A model generated the notes under the pieces. It did no database searches and had not been told where the DNA came from. It worked only from the letters and a program-made list of their open reading frames with translations. A stretch of DNA of 64,000 nucleotides from Anaerofilum sp. An201 (GTDB lineage: Bacteria > Bacillota > Clostridia > Oscillospirales > Ruminococcaceae): NCBI RefSeq assembly GCF_002160015.1, contig NZ_NFJT01000017.1:1-64000 (forward strand), given 5' to 3'. Below are positions 49,299 through 57,429 of this stretch, in pieces. Each line of letters opens with the position of its first letter. The stretch's first letter is position 1. Both the position numbers and the translations under genes were made by a program.

Positions 49299-49919
49299 TC
49301 AGCGGCTGCAAAGGAGAAAGTATTGATACAGATTAAAAAGTATTGAAATGAGCAACAGGATGGCCAGGACAGGAACCCTGCCATCGGTCTGCCGCGCGGG
49401 CTTTTGGGCAGGGGGGGAAATCTCTGGACGGAAAGAAGCTGTATGCACTGGTGGCTCCAGACGGGGAGGAGCAGACACCTTTGTATACGGTTCGTCAGAA
49501 ATAGTTTCTCCCGGTTTGGGCAGGGAAAATCTGTCTGCGGAAAAAGTGCGGTCGTAATATTTCATAAACCACACCGCCAGTATGTAGGCGCTGCGCAGCA
49601 GACCGCACGCCGCGCCTGCCGTCACATTTCCCCGGCCATGGCTGACTGCGTTGCGCGCCATGCGGATCTGGTGGAGCGCCTCCACAATTGTGCTCGGCAG
49701 CACGCCCTTTCTTTCCAGCAGGACAATGCGGTTGAACTGGTTGTCCTCGTCCAGGACAAGGCGCTCCGAGGACAAAATCTCCCCTGTCACCGCTTCGGCA
49801 AAGCGCCCCAGCTCGATGACAGATGTGGCGGGGGAATCATATAAATGACGTTCTGCCGACATACAGATCTCGCACAAAGAAGGCCAGTATTTGTTCAAGA
49901 ACAGAAAATTCGATTCCAT
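49299..49919 (-). CDS. DUF4145-type protein with C-terminal membrane anchor
   Basis: This 206-residue protein has an N-terminal helical part (NFLFLNKYWPSLCEICMSAE, then SVIELGRFAEAVTGEIL and ALHQIRMARNAVSHGRG) that resembles DUF4145, a domain often fused to restriction or defence proteins. A Pro-rich linker around residues 145-180 leads to one membrane segment at the very end (VPVLAILLLISILFNLYQYFLL), so it is tail-anchored with the domain facing the cytosol. The start follows GGAAGGAAG. No partner gene is adjacent. Function unknown. Confidence 0.65.
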   Translation of the reverse strand: MESNFLFLNKYWPSLCEICMSAERHLYDSPATSVIELGRFAEAVTGEILSSERLVLDEDNQFNRIVLLERKGVLPSTIVEALHQIRMARNAVSHGRGNVTAGAACGLLRSAYILAVWFMKYYDRTFSADRFSLPKPGETISDEPYTKVSAPPRLEPPVHTASFRPEISPPAQKPARQTDGRVPVLAILLLISILFNLYQYFLLCSR

Positions 49920-50007
49920 ACAGATCTTCCTTCCGCAAAGCGCATATTGTTTTTTCGGAAACCATGATAGCACATCTCGTCACGCAAGTACAGACAGATC
50001 CGCAAAC

Positions 50008-51123
50008 TCAGAACGCCATCCGTTCCCAGCCCTCGCCCGCGATGGGACCAAGCCCCAGCATCTCGCGGCCCAGATTCACATAATAGCGGTAGTTCTCGAG
50101 CGACACCCCGTTCGGGATGCGGTGGTCGAGGCCGAAGATCGCGCCGCCGCCCCGCATGGCGGGGGAGAGCTTGTATTCCAGCTCGGCGCGGATGGCTTCT
50201 TTGTCTTTGCGCAGCGCGAATTTGTCGATGCCGCCCTTCACGCACAGACGGCTGCCGTATTTCCGGCGCACCTGCACGATGTCCATCCCGGCCGCCGGTT
50301 CAAAGGGGTGCATGCAGTTGATTCCGGTGGCGAGGATATCGTCCAGGATGGGGTCCATGTTGCCGTCGCTGTCCAGCGAAAACAGCTTTGCGCCGTATGC
50401 CCGGGCGCACTGCCACACCCGCATGTAGTAGGGGCGCATGAATTCGCGCACCTGCGCCGGGCCGAACAGCGGCCCCGACTTCCCCGCCATATCCTCGTGC
50501 ACGAACAGACAGTCGATTGGCACCTCTGCGCCCACCCGCTCGATCACCTGCACACACAGCTCCGTGATCGTGTGGAGGATGTCGTGCACAAGCTCCGGCT
50601 CCTCATAGCAGGCCACGCACAGCTCCTCCTCGCCCATCAGCACGCGCGGCTCGTCGAACCCGCCGGGGATCTCCAGGATGGTGAGATACCCTTTGTCCCG
50701 CAGCGCCTTCTGCTGCCGCAGGCGTTCGGCGTCTATCCGCTGCTCAGAAAAAACGTACCAGTGTTTGATTTTCTCCCAGTCCTCGGCGGAGTGCACCGGG
50801 TATTCCAGCGGCAGCGGGATGGTGGCGCTCTGCTTGCACAGCTTGGCTTTGCAGCCGAAGGCGTCCCGCAGGACGGTGTGCTCCGGCGTGTCCTCCAGCA
50901 CCTGCGGCTCGATGCCGGTGACCGCCTTGCAGTTTCCCGCCAGAAAGGTCTTGAGCACATAGTCCCAGTCGAAGGCGGTCATGGCGATCTCCTTTTCGCT
51001 CGCACCCTGCCTGCGCCACTCGGCTTCCAGCGGCGCCAGCGGCCCGAACAGCTCGCAGAACATCTCGCGTCCGGTGTCCTCAAACAGGCTGTGGGCGATG
51101 TATCGTTCACGGTTCCAGATCAT
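50008..51123 (-). CDS. UroD-superfamily protein in glycan locus (first copy)
   Basis: This 371-residue protein is of the uroporphyrinogen decarboxylase/cobalamin methyltransferase fold but unlikely to make heme. GGFDEPRVLMGEEEL, FVHEDMAGKSGPLFGPAQVREFMRPYY and AYGAKLFSLDSDGNMDPILDDI (247-261) follow the superfamily pattern. The last replaces the His-x-Cys zinc site of MtaA-type methyltransferases with Leu-Asp-Ser. HPFEPAAGMDIVQVRRKYG and VKGGIDKFALR are conserved in sugar-cluster members. The start has AAGGAG ten bases upstream. It is divergent from the AraC gene. The reaction is unknown. Confidence 0.78.
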   Translation of the reverse strand: MIWNRERYIAHSLFEDTGREMFCELFGPLAPLEAEWRRQGASEKEIAMTAFDWDYVLKTFLAGNCKAVTGIEPQVLEDTPEHTVLRDAFGCKAKLCKQSATIPLPLEYPVHSAEDWEKIKHWYVFSEQRIDAERLRQQKALRDKGYLTILEIPGGFDEPRVLMGEEELCVACYEEPELVHDILHTITELCVQVIERVGAEVPIDCLFVHEDMAGKSGPLFGPAQVREFMRPYYMRVWQCARAYGAKLFSLDSDGNMDPILDDILATGINCMHPFEPAAGMDIVQVRRKYGSRLCVKGGIDKFALRKDKEAIRAELEYKLSPAMRGGGAIFGLDHRIPNGVSLENYRYYVNLGREMLGLGPIAGEGWERMAF

Positions 51124-51151
51124 GGCAGTCGGCTCCTTGTGTTTTTTCTTC

Positions 51152-51219
51152 AGTATAGCATCTCCCGCCCGCAATTCCATGCACAGGTGCTTACAAGCTG
51201 GACAATCTTCCGGCATAAT
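51152..51219. promoter_or_regulatory. Divergent promoter region for araC and UroD-like gene
   Basis: Plus strand: TTACAA (51191) and CATAAT (51214) spaced by 17 bases, 33 bases before the AraC start. Minus strand: a TATACT -10 (51152) about 30 bases before the UroD-like start, with a weak -35. The overlap of these signals makes it a likely target of the AraC protein. Confidence 0.5.
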
Positions 51220-51252
51220 TTATACAAGGCTATATCGGAAAGGATGAGGAAT

Positions 51253-52020
51253 ATGGAGCCGTCTTTTGCCGTGCAGCTGGACTATCTTGTTCACCGCGTC
51301 ACCCACTGCGGGTGGACCATCGGGCCGCGCACCATCGACAACTTCGAGCTGGTGCTGGTGACGGCCGGAGAGGGCCGTATCGCCTGGGACGACCGCACCT
51401 TCACCGCTCGCGCAGGGGATTTTATCTGCTTTGTGCCGGGGGTGCGGCACCGGCTGTGGGTGGACAGTGAACCCTGCATGGAGTTTTACGGCCTGCACTT
51501 CACCCCGTTGGGCGGGTTCGAGCCGCCCGCGCTGCCGCGCTTTGTGTCGCTGCCCAGCCCGCACCGTCTCCAGCCGCTGTTCCGGCAGCTGCTGGAGGAT
51601 TACCGCGACCCACCCTATCTGTACAAATGGAAACAGGACCTGCTGGTGCAGCAGATCCTGTACGAAGCGGCGGTGCAGGTGCACCAGGCCGACTGCCCCG
51701 CCGAGACGCTGCGCATCCAAAAGGTCGTGCAGCAGATCCGGCAGGACCCCTGCCGCCCCTGGTCCCTCGACGAGCTGTGCGCCGCGGCCCATCTGAAAAA
51801 GTCCGCCTTTCTGGAGGCGTTCCGGCGGGTGACCGGTGTCAGCCCGGGGCAGTACCGGATGCATCTGCGGCTGGAGCGCGCCCGCGACCTGCTGCTGGAC
51901 ACCGACCTTCCGGTGGCGCAGGTGGCGGCGTGCGGCTTTTCCGACCCGTTTTATTTCAGTCGCTGTTTTTCGCGGCATTTTTCGGTATCGCCCAGCCGCT
52001 GGCGTGCCGAGCATCTGTGA
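51253..52020 (+). CDS. AraC-family transcriptional regulator
   Basis: This 255-residue regulator has an N-terminal cupin sensor domain (about residues 20-100, with ELVLVTAGEGRIAWDDRTF and GDFICFVPGVRHRLW) and a C-terminal double helix-turn-helix. The first helix-turn-helix is in WSLDELCAAAHLKKSAFLEAFR. The second and signature block is QVAACGFSDPFYFSRCFSRHF. The start is chosen after AAAGGATGAGG. It is the only plus-strand gene of the locus, placed between the first UroD-like gene and the sulfatase. It is the best candidate to activate the operon in response to an imported uronic oligosaccharide. Confidence 0.9.
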   Translation: MEPSFAVQLDYLVHRVTHCGWTIGPRTIDNFELVLVTAGEGRIAWDDRTFTARAGDFICFVPGVRHRLWVDSEPCMEFYGLHFTPLGGFEPPALPRFVSLPSPHRLQPLFRQLLEDYRDPPYLYKWKQDLLVQQILYEAAVQVHQADCPAETLRIQKVVQQIRQDPCRPWSLDELCAAAHLKKSAFLEAFRRVTGVSPGQYRMHLRLERARDLLLDTDLPVAQVAACGFSDPFYFSRCFSRHFSVSPSRWRAEHL

Positions 52021-52021
52021 C

Positions 52022-53353
52022 TTATTCCTGCAGGAACTGCCGCGCCCGTTCCCGCAGACGCTGCAGCGGCGCGGCATATGCCTCCTCGTGCAGCACGCTG
52101 CGGGTTTCGCCCGGGTCGGCGGCAAGGTCAAACAGCAGCTCGCTGCCGTCGGGATAGAGGTGGTATTTCAGCGCGTCCTGTTTCACCATCAGGTTGTCGT
52201 CCCACTCGGAGAAGGTCTCGTTGTTCCACTGCGCGGCGTTTCCTTCCAGCAGCGGCACCAGACTGCGGCTGGCGATGTCCGCCGGCGCCTGCACCCCGCA
52301 CAGCTCGCACAATGTGGCGTACAGGTCCACGAGGTTCACGTTTTGCTGCACGCGGCGGGGAGCGAAGCGCTTGGGGAACCGGATGAACAGCGGCACCCGC
52401 GCGCTGCCCTCGAAGAATTTCTGCTTTTCCCAGACGCCGTGCTCGCCCAGCAGCTCGCCGTGGTCGCTGGTGTAGACGATGATCCAGTCGTCCAGGTCCT
52501 GCCCGGCCTGCTCCAGCTCGTGCAGGATCTCGCCGAACTGCCGGTCGATGGTTTCGATGTTGGCATAGTAGGCCGCCATCGCGCGGCGGGCTTCCCGCTC
52601 GGTCACCTGCTCGCCGATCACCACCGGACCGTCGTTGGGGCATTTGCCCAAGAACGGATGCGGGAAGGGAGTTTTGTTGGGATAGGGCTGCACCCGGTTG
52701 AGGTAGTAGTCAAACAGGTCCTGCTGTGCAATGTAGGGATAGTGCGGGTTCAGCAGGCCCAGATACAACAGCACCGGCTGGTTGGGGTCGGCGCGATCGT
52801 AGTAGCTGTCCACAAACTGCTCGTAGATGCCGTCCTTCAGTCCCTGCACCGCCAGACGGTCGCGCCGTGCATAGGCGCTGTCGCCGGGACCGGCGCGGAG
52901 AATCTCGCGGCTTTCGCTCCACTTGCGTCCGGGCACCGGCGGAGCCAGCGCGGGCGCGGGACCGGGCGTGAAGAACCGGCGGTCGATCTCGCAGTCGCCC
53001 GCGATGCGCACCTGCCAGCCCTGCATCTGGTCCATGCCGTGGTGGTGCAGCTTGCCGGAGGCAACCGTGCGGTAACCCGTTTCGGTGAAGCGGCGGGCAA
53101 AGGTGTTGCTCTGCGGGGGCAGATCGTCCTCAAACCGCATCACCCCGCACTGGTGCGGGTATTTCCCCACCGCCATGCACTGCCGTGCCGGCACACACAC
53201 CGGGCCGGGCGAATAGGCGTTGTCGAACACCACCGCATCCTGTGCCAGACGGTCGAGGTTGGGGGTGCGCACGATGGGGTTGCCGGCAAATCCGCTGACG
53301 TCGAACCGGTGTTCGTCGCTCATCAGAAACAACACATTGGGATAGCTTTTCAT
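52022..53353 (-). CDS. Sulfatase (formylglycine type)
   Basis: This 443-residue enzyme removes sulfate esters. NVLFLMSDEHRFDVSG gives the metal-binding Asp-Glu (13-14). PVCVPARQC holds CVPAR at 53-57, the C-x-P-x-R motif whose Cys must be converted to formylglycine. VASGKLHHHG and IIVYTSDHGELLGEHGVWEKQ are further active-site blocks. No signal peptide is present, so it acts in the cytosol on imported sulfated oligosaccharides. No maturase gene lies in the window. Its own promoter lies just upstream, and its end is two bases from the AraC stop on the other strand. Confidence 0.93.
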   Translation of the reverse strand: MKSYPNVLFLMSDEHRFDVSGFAGNPIVRTPNLDRLAQDAVVFDNAYSPGPVCVPARQCMAVGKYPHQCGVMRFEDDLPPQSNTFARRFTETGYRTVASGKLHHHGMDQMQGWQVRIAGDCEIDRRFFTPGPAPALAPPVPGRKWSESREILRAGPGDSAYARRDRLAVQGLKDGIYEQFVDSYYDRADPNQPVLLYLGLLNPHYPYIAQQDLFDYYLNRVQPYPNKTPFPHPFLGKCPNDGPVVIGEQVTEREARRAMAAYYANIETIDRQFGEILHELEQAGQDLDDWIIVYTSDHGELLGEHGVWEKQKFFEGSARVPLFIRFPKRFAPRRVQQNVNLVDLYATLCELCGVQAPADIASRSLVPLLEGNAAQWNNETFSEWDDNLMVKQDALKYHLYPDGSELLFDLAADPGETRSVLHEEAYAAPLQRLRERARQFLQE

Positions 53354-53426
53354 CAAAACTGCCTCCTTTGTCCGCTCGCAAAACAGGCGGGGGCAGCCGA
53401 TGCCGTCCCCGCCGGGCGCTGTTTTG

Positions 53427-53454
53427 ATTATACCACAAAAATGTGTGCTGTCAC
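53427..53454 (-). promoter_or_regulatory. Sulfatase gene promoter
   Basis: GTGACA and a perfect TATAAT are spaced by 16 bases on the minus strand, overlapping the stop of the upstream UroD-like gene. CACA/TGTG repeats within the spacer could be an operator. Confidence 0.6.
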
Positions 53455-54713
53455 CGCTTGGCGGCACATTCGCGCAGAATGCGCAGCGCGGTTTTCAGCT
53501 TGCCGGTGTTGCCCGACAAGGTGTAGACGTCGCGGAAGATCACCTCCACGTTCAGGTCGCGGGTGACGTCCATCGTCTTCTGCATATAGGCGCGGAAAGC
53601 GTCCTCGTCCAGCTGCTCGCCCACGCCCAGGAAGTTGGCGCTGGGCTTGCGGGAATAGATGATATTTTTGCCCTTCAGCTGCTCGGCGATGGAGGCCTCG
53701 TCGCACCAGGCCGAGATGGACAGCTTGCGGATGTTGCCGATCTGGTCCAGCCCGCCGGTAAAGATGCCGTGCACCGGCTCGCAGCAGCCGTAGTAGACGA
53801 GTCCCGCCTGGGCGCACAGCTCCTTATAGTAGGGCAGCACGAACTCCTCGAACATCTCACGCGAGATGCCCACCGATTCCTGCGAATTGATATTCAGCCA
53901 CAGATCGCGCATTTTGATATCGGTCTTGCCGCGGCGCAGGTTGGTGTTTTTCTTTTCGGAGGCAGGCAGCAGATTGGTATAGCCGAAATTGCTGGACCCG
54001 GCGTAGTGGCTGCCCCAGTTGGGGGTGAGGATGCCCTCCTCTTCCTCCCAGCGGATGCAGCGGATGAGGTCGTCGGTGATGAACCGCATCAGCTGGTGCA
54101 GCTCGTCGGGGGTGTCGTACATGGACACGAAGTAGTTCTCCATACCCATCAGGTCTACCACCTTCTGGGTGGGCATCACATGCCACAGCAGGCTCTGGTT
54201 CTCGATCTCCACCGGCAGGATGTCGCCGAAGATGTCCTCGGCCAGATTCGCCTGCGCACGGGCGGCGGGCAGGTTGTGGGAGAAGGTGGAGGGCTTGAGC
54301 AGCTCGAGATCGGTCTCCAGGTCCTGCAGCGGGTGCTTGTACTGGTAGGCCGCGCTGGAGGTGTCGGAGGAGGTCTCTTTCTCCTTTTTCAGCCCGAATT
54401 CCTCCACCTGTACCTGCAGCGGCACACGGTGGGCGGCGGGAATCACTCGGTCGTCGCCGATCAGCTCCGCCGGTACCAGATGGAACAGCAGCCGCTCCTC
54501 GATGGCGCGGGCGTCGGGGTCGGTGCAGCGCAGGGCGGGACAGATTTCCTTCCAGAAGGTCTCGATCTCAATCACCGCCAGCGGGTCGCCGCTTTGCAGG
54601 GCGTTGTGGGCGGTCCAGCGTTTTTCCAGTTCCCGGTTGCGGTCGCTCTCGGCCAGTTCCTTCTGGCGCGCGGCCAGTGTGCGCAGATATTCGCGTTCTT
54701 TTGCAGAAATCAT
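53451..54713 (-). CDS. UroD-superfamily protein in glycan locus (second copy)
   Basis: This 420-residue, distant relative of the first copy starts with a helical region (EREYLRTLAARQKELAESD). ILTPNWGSHYAGSSNFGYTNLLP and WLNINSQESVGISREMFEEFVLPYY precede VYYGCCEPVHGIF (306-318), a double-Cys block common to a clostridial subgroup. SISAWCDEASIAEQLKG adds another Cys, and IYSRKPSANFLG follows. The Cys-rich site could bind a metal, as in MtaA-type methyltransferases. Its ATG overlaps the stop of the upstream unclassified gene, so the two are coupled. Substrate unknown. Confidence 0.8.
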   Translation of the reverse strand: MISAKEREYLRTLAARQKELAESDRNRELEKRWTAHNALQSGDPLAVIEIETFWKEICPALRCTDPDARAIEERLLFHLVPAELIGDDRVIPAAHRVPLQVQVEEFGLKKEKETSSDTSSAAYQYKHPLQDLETDLELLKPSTFSHNLPAARAQANLAEDIFGDILPVEIENQSLLWHVMPTQKVVDLMGMENYFVSMYDTPDELHQLMRFITDDLIRCIRWEEEEGILTPNWGSHYAGSSNFGYTNLLPASEKKNTNLRRGKTDIKMRDLWLNINSQESVGISREMFEEFVLPYYKELCAQAGLVYYGCCEPVHGIFTGGLDQIGNIRKLSISAWCDEASIAEQLKGKNIIYSRKPSANFLGVGEQLDEDAFRAYMQKTMDVTRDLNVEVIFRDVYTLSGNTGKLKTALRILRECAAKR

Positions 54714-56164
54714 TGTACATCCTCCTTATAGGCAGCCTCCCAGCAATAGGGAGAGAAATTGTATACCTTCACCTGTTTGTCCAGCGGGCGCAGCGGTGTG
54801 ACTGTATCACCATCCAGCACGAACACCGGCATGGAATCCCAGTGATAGCTGGCGTCCACCGCGTTTTCCTCGCCGGTCCAGGCCAGGTCCCGCCCGAAGC
54901 GGACCCGGTCCTTGCGGCCCAGAATCTGATAGGCCGACCGGCTGAAATAGTCCTGAATGGCCCAGCGCTCTCCCTGCTCCATCCACACACAGTTGGGTGC
55001 CAGCACTACGCTGCACTCGGTCTGTGGGGCAAAGAAGCGGTCCCAGAAAGCTTTGTCCGGAGCGGGTGCTGTCTGGGCGGCGCAGAGAAAATCATGGCTC
55101 TGCCAGGCGGTGCAGGGAACGGCGTCGGCCTCGGTGTTCCAGCCGGTGGCCGCGCACAGAAAGCCCCGCTCGGTCTGGTAGCGGTACATGGTGTCTTCCA
55201 GCTCCTGCGCAAAGGCGGTCAGCTCGGCATCACCGGAGAGGGCGGCGCACTCCCGCACCGCCAGCAGGGTCAGGCCGTTGCCCTGCACCTGCATCGGCTG
55301 GGTCAGGCGGCCCCAGCTGCCGTCCGTGCGGGAATAGTAGGCGCGGTGCACCCGGCGGCATCCCCGCTCGTCTACAAAGCTGCTGCGCGCCACATGCCGG
55401 GACAGGCGCAGCGCGGCATCCAGCCAGCGCTTTTCCCCGTACTGCCGCCAGGCAAGACAGAGCGGCGCGATCATCAGGCCGTAGTACTCGGCCGGTTCCA
55501 GCAGATACTGGTCCTTTCCCTCCAGCGCACGCAGGGTGCCGTCGCAGTCGGCGTCCGGCACGCCCGGCAGATGGAAGTGCTCCACCATGAAGTCGAGGTC
55601 CTCGCGGGCGATCTGCTCATAGCAGTCCTCCCCGAAGGCGGGCTTCACCAAGAGCCTTGCCCAGATGCGGGCATAGTCCTGGTTGCAGCAGGCCTGTTTC
55701 CCGGCCCGTCCGCCGCCGTAGTGCAGACCGCCCTCGTCCAGCGCGCGGTGCACCGACCGGCGCGCCGCCTCGATGGTGTCGGGATGCAGAAACGCCTTGC
55801 CGTGGCACACCGCCAGCGCCAGCGACAGCGCCGGGACCATGTTGTGGATCAGGCCGGTTTTGGCCAGCTCGCCGGTCTGGAAGCCGATGTGATTGTATTC
55901 GCCGTCCGGGCGCATATCCTGGGCCTGGTGGCGCATCATCCGCTCCAGCAATTCGGCGCCGCGCGCATCGTACCCTTTTTCCAGCAGCATCGCCAGCGCG
56001 GGCAGCATCGGGGCGGCGAAGGTGGAGTGTCCGCTGGTGTAATCGGCCCAGCGGATGGGGTTGTCCCCCCACACCGAGTGATTGTGAAAGCCGTAGATGG
56101 CGCCGTCCGGCTGCACCCAGCTGTACAGCCAATTGCCCAGCGCCGCGAGATCAAACTGTTCCAT
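54710..56164 (-). CDS. Unclassified alpha-helical protein of glycan locus
   Basis: This 484-residue protein has repeating helical blocks and aromatic clusters, suggesting an alpha/alpha-barrel like heparinase or glycoside hydrolase domains. Conserved-looking segments are YGFHNHSVWGDNPIRWADYTSGHST near residue 25 (with His and Asp residues, split here by function), RMMRHQAQDMRPDGEYNH and LRLSRHVARSSFVDERG. The C-terminus ends in a beta-rich part. No signal peptide. I do not recognise a named family. Coupling to the second UroD-like gene and closeness to the GH88 gene suggest a glycan-processing role. Confidence 0.6.
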   Translation of the reverse strand: MEQFDLAALGNWLYSWVQPDGAIYGFHNHSVWGDNPIRWADYTSGHSTFAAPMLPALAMLLEKGYDARGAELLERMMRHQAQDMRPDGEYNHIGFQTGELAKTGLIHNMVPALSLALAVCHGKAFLHPDTIEAARRSVHRALDEGGLHYGGGRAGKQACCNQDYARIWARLLVKPAFGEDCYEQIAREDLDFMVEHFHLPGVPDADCDGTLRALEGKDQYLLEPAEYYGLMIAPLCLAWRQYGEKRWLDAALRLSRHVARSSFVDERGCRRVHRAYYSRTDGSWGRLTQPMQVQGNGLTLLAVRECAALSGDAELTAFAQELEDTMYRYQTERGFLCAATGWNTEADAVPCTAWQSHDFLCAAQTAPAPDKAFWDRFFAPQTECSVVLAPNCVWMEQGERWAIQDYFSRSAYQILGRKDRVRFGRDLAWTGEENAVDASYHWDSMPVFVLDGDTVTPLRPLDKQVKVYNFSPYCWEAAYKEDVQ

Positions 56165-56178
56165 CGTGTGTCCTCTCT

Positions 56179-57414
56179 TTACCAGGGCAGGATGCCGGTG
56201 CCCAGCTGCCGCGCCAGCAGCTCTATCAGGTAGTAGTCGCCAAAGCTGGTGTAGCTGTCGTTTCCGTTCTGGCACCGCAGCAGGCCGGCGCAGGTTTCGT
56301 CGGTGTTCATATACTGCCCGGTCAGCGTGCGGGTGACGGCATCCACATAACGGCGCATGGGTTCGTTTTCCTCCTGTGTCAGAAATTCCAGCATGCCGCA
56401 GGCCATGATGGCGGCGGCGGAGGTGTCCACGTTGCGGGTGCGGTTGGCGGGGTCGGTGACGTCCCAGTAGGGCCATTCGGTCTGGCGGCCGCACTGACGG
56501 GCGGGCTGGTCGGCAGGCAGGCGGAAATCCCACACAGGCACGCCGTTTTCCCCGCACTGGTCCAGATAGCAGGCGGCCAGCTTTTCCGCCGCGTCGCGGT
56601 AGCGCACCTGCCCGGTATACCGCCAGGCCACCGAGAAGCCATACACCGCCCAGGCGGTGCCGCGCGCCCAGTGAGAACCCACCGAATAGCCGCAGTCGTT
56701 GAACTCGCCCACCGACTCGCCGGTGTCAGGATCGAACCGCCAGGCGTGGCAGACGCTGCCGTCCGGGCGGATGAAGTGGCGCAGGGTGGTGTCGGCGTGG
56801 GCAATGGCCACCTCGGTGAAGAAGGGGTCGCCCGTCTCCTTTCCGGCCCAGAACAGCAGCGGGATGTTCATCATGCAGTCGATGATGGCAAGGCCGCGGC
56901 TGTTGGCAAAGAAGTTGTCCTTGCGCAGCTGGTCGTCGATGTAGGCGGGGATGCTGTCGTCCATCCGTCCCCAGGCGCGGATATACCGGCCGTTGGGCAC
57001 AAAACGGTGGGCCAGCACCTCGGCCGCCCGCACCGAGAGCGCCTTCATCCGTGCGTCGCCGGTGAGGCGGTAGGCCATCGTGCTGTACAGGTTGTACATA
57101 AAGCCCAGATCGTGCATGGTGTCCTGGGGGGTGTCGAACACCTTGGCACGGTAGGGCTCATACAGGCTTTCCACCCAGCGCACCAGCGAAAAATCGCCGG
57201 TGTGCTCGGCGGCCAGCATCGCCATGCCGGTGAAAAAGCTGGGCGTCCAGCAGAAGATGTGCTCCACCGGGCGCAGACTGTCGCGGGCGGGGGCGAAGTA
57301 GTTTCCGTCCATCTGGCCGGGAAATTCCCGCAGATCCTGCCCGATCACACGGGCGTTGGCCGCCGCCTTGCGGCAGGCGGCAGTATAGGCTGCAAGCAGC
57401 GCTGAGCGTTCCAT
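56179..57414 (-). CDS. Unsaturated glucuronyl hydrolase (GH88)
   Basis: This 411-residue alpha/alpha-barrel hydrolase removes the 4,5-unsaturated uronic residue from oligosaccharides made by polysaccharide lyases. DTMHDLGFMY at 98-107 carries Asp102 and SRGLAIIDCMMNIPLL carries Asp179, matching the two catalytic acids of the Bacillus enzyme. GYSVGSHWARGTAWAVYGF and NVDTSAAAI are strong family marks. It is cytoplasmic (no signal) and lies between the Gfo/Idh and the unclassified gene. It is the clearest evidence that the locus handles lyase products of uronic polysaccharides. Confidence 0.92.
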   Translation of the reverse strand: MERSALLAAYTAACRKAAANARVIGQDLREFPGQMDGNYFAPARDSLRPVEHIFCWTPSFFTGMAMLAAEHTGDFSLVRWVESLYEPYRAKVFDTPQDTMHDLGFMYNLYSTMAYRLTGDARMKALSVRAAEVLAHRFVPNGRYIRAWGRMDDSIPAYIDDQLRKDNFFANSRGLAIIDCMMNIPLLFWAGKETGDPFFTEVAIAHADTTLRHFIRPDGSVCHAWRFDPDTGESVGEFNDCGYSVGSHWARGTAWAVYGFSVAWRYTGQVRYRDAAEKLAACYLDQCGENGVPVWDFRLPADQPARQCGRQTEWPYWDVTDPANRTRNVDTSAAAIMACGMLEFLTQEENEPMRRYVDAVTRTLTGQYMNTDETCAGLLRCQNGNDSYTSFGDYYLIELLARQLGTGILPW

Positions 57415-57429
57415 ACGGTACCTCGTTTC

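Noticed and set aside
50008-51123. Heme-pathway uroporphyrinogen decarboxylase (hemE)
   Set aside because: Context is a glycan locus, other heme genes are absent, and the sequence follows the divergent sugar-cluster subgroup of the superfamily.
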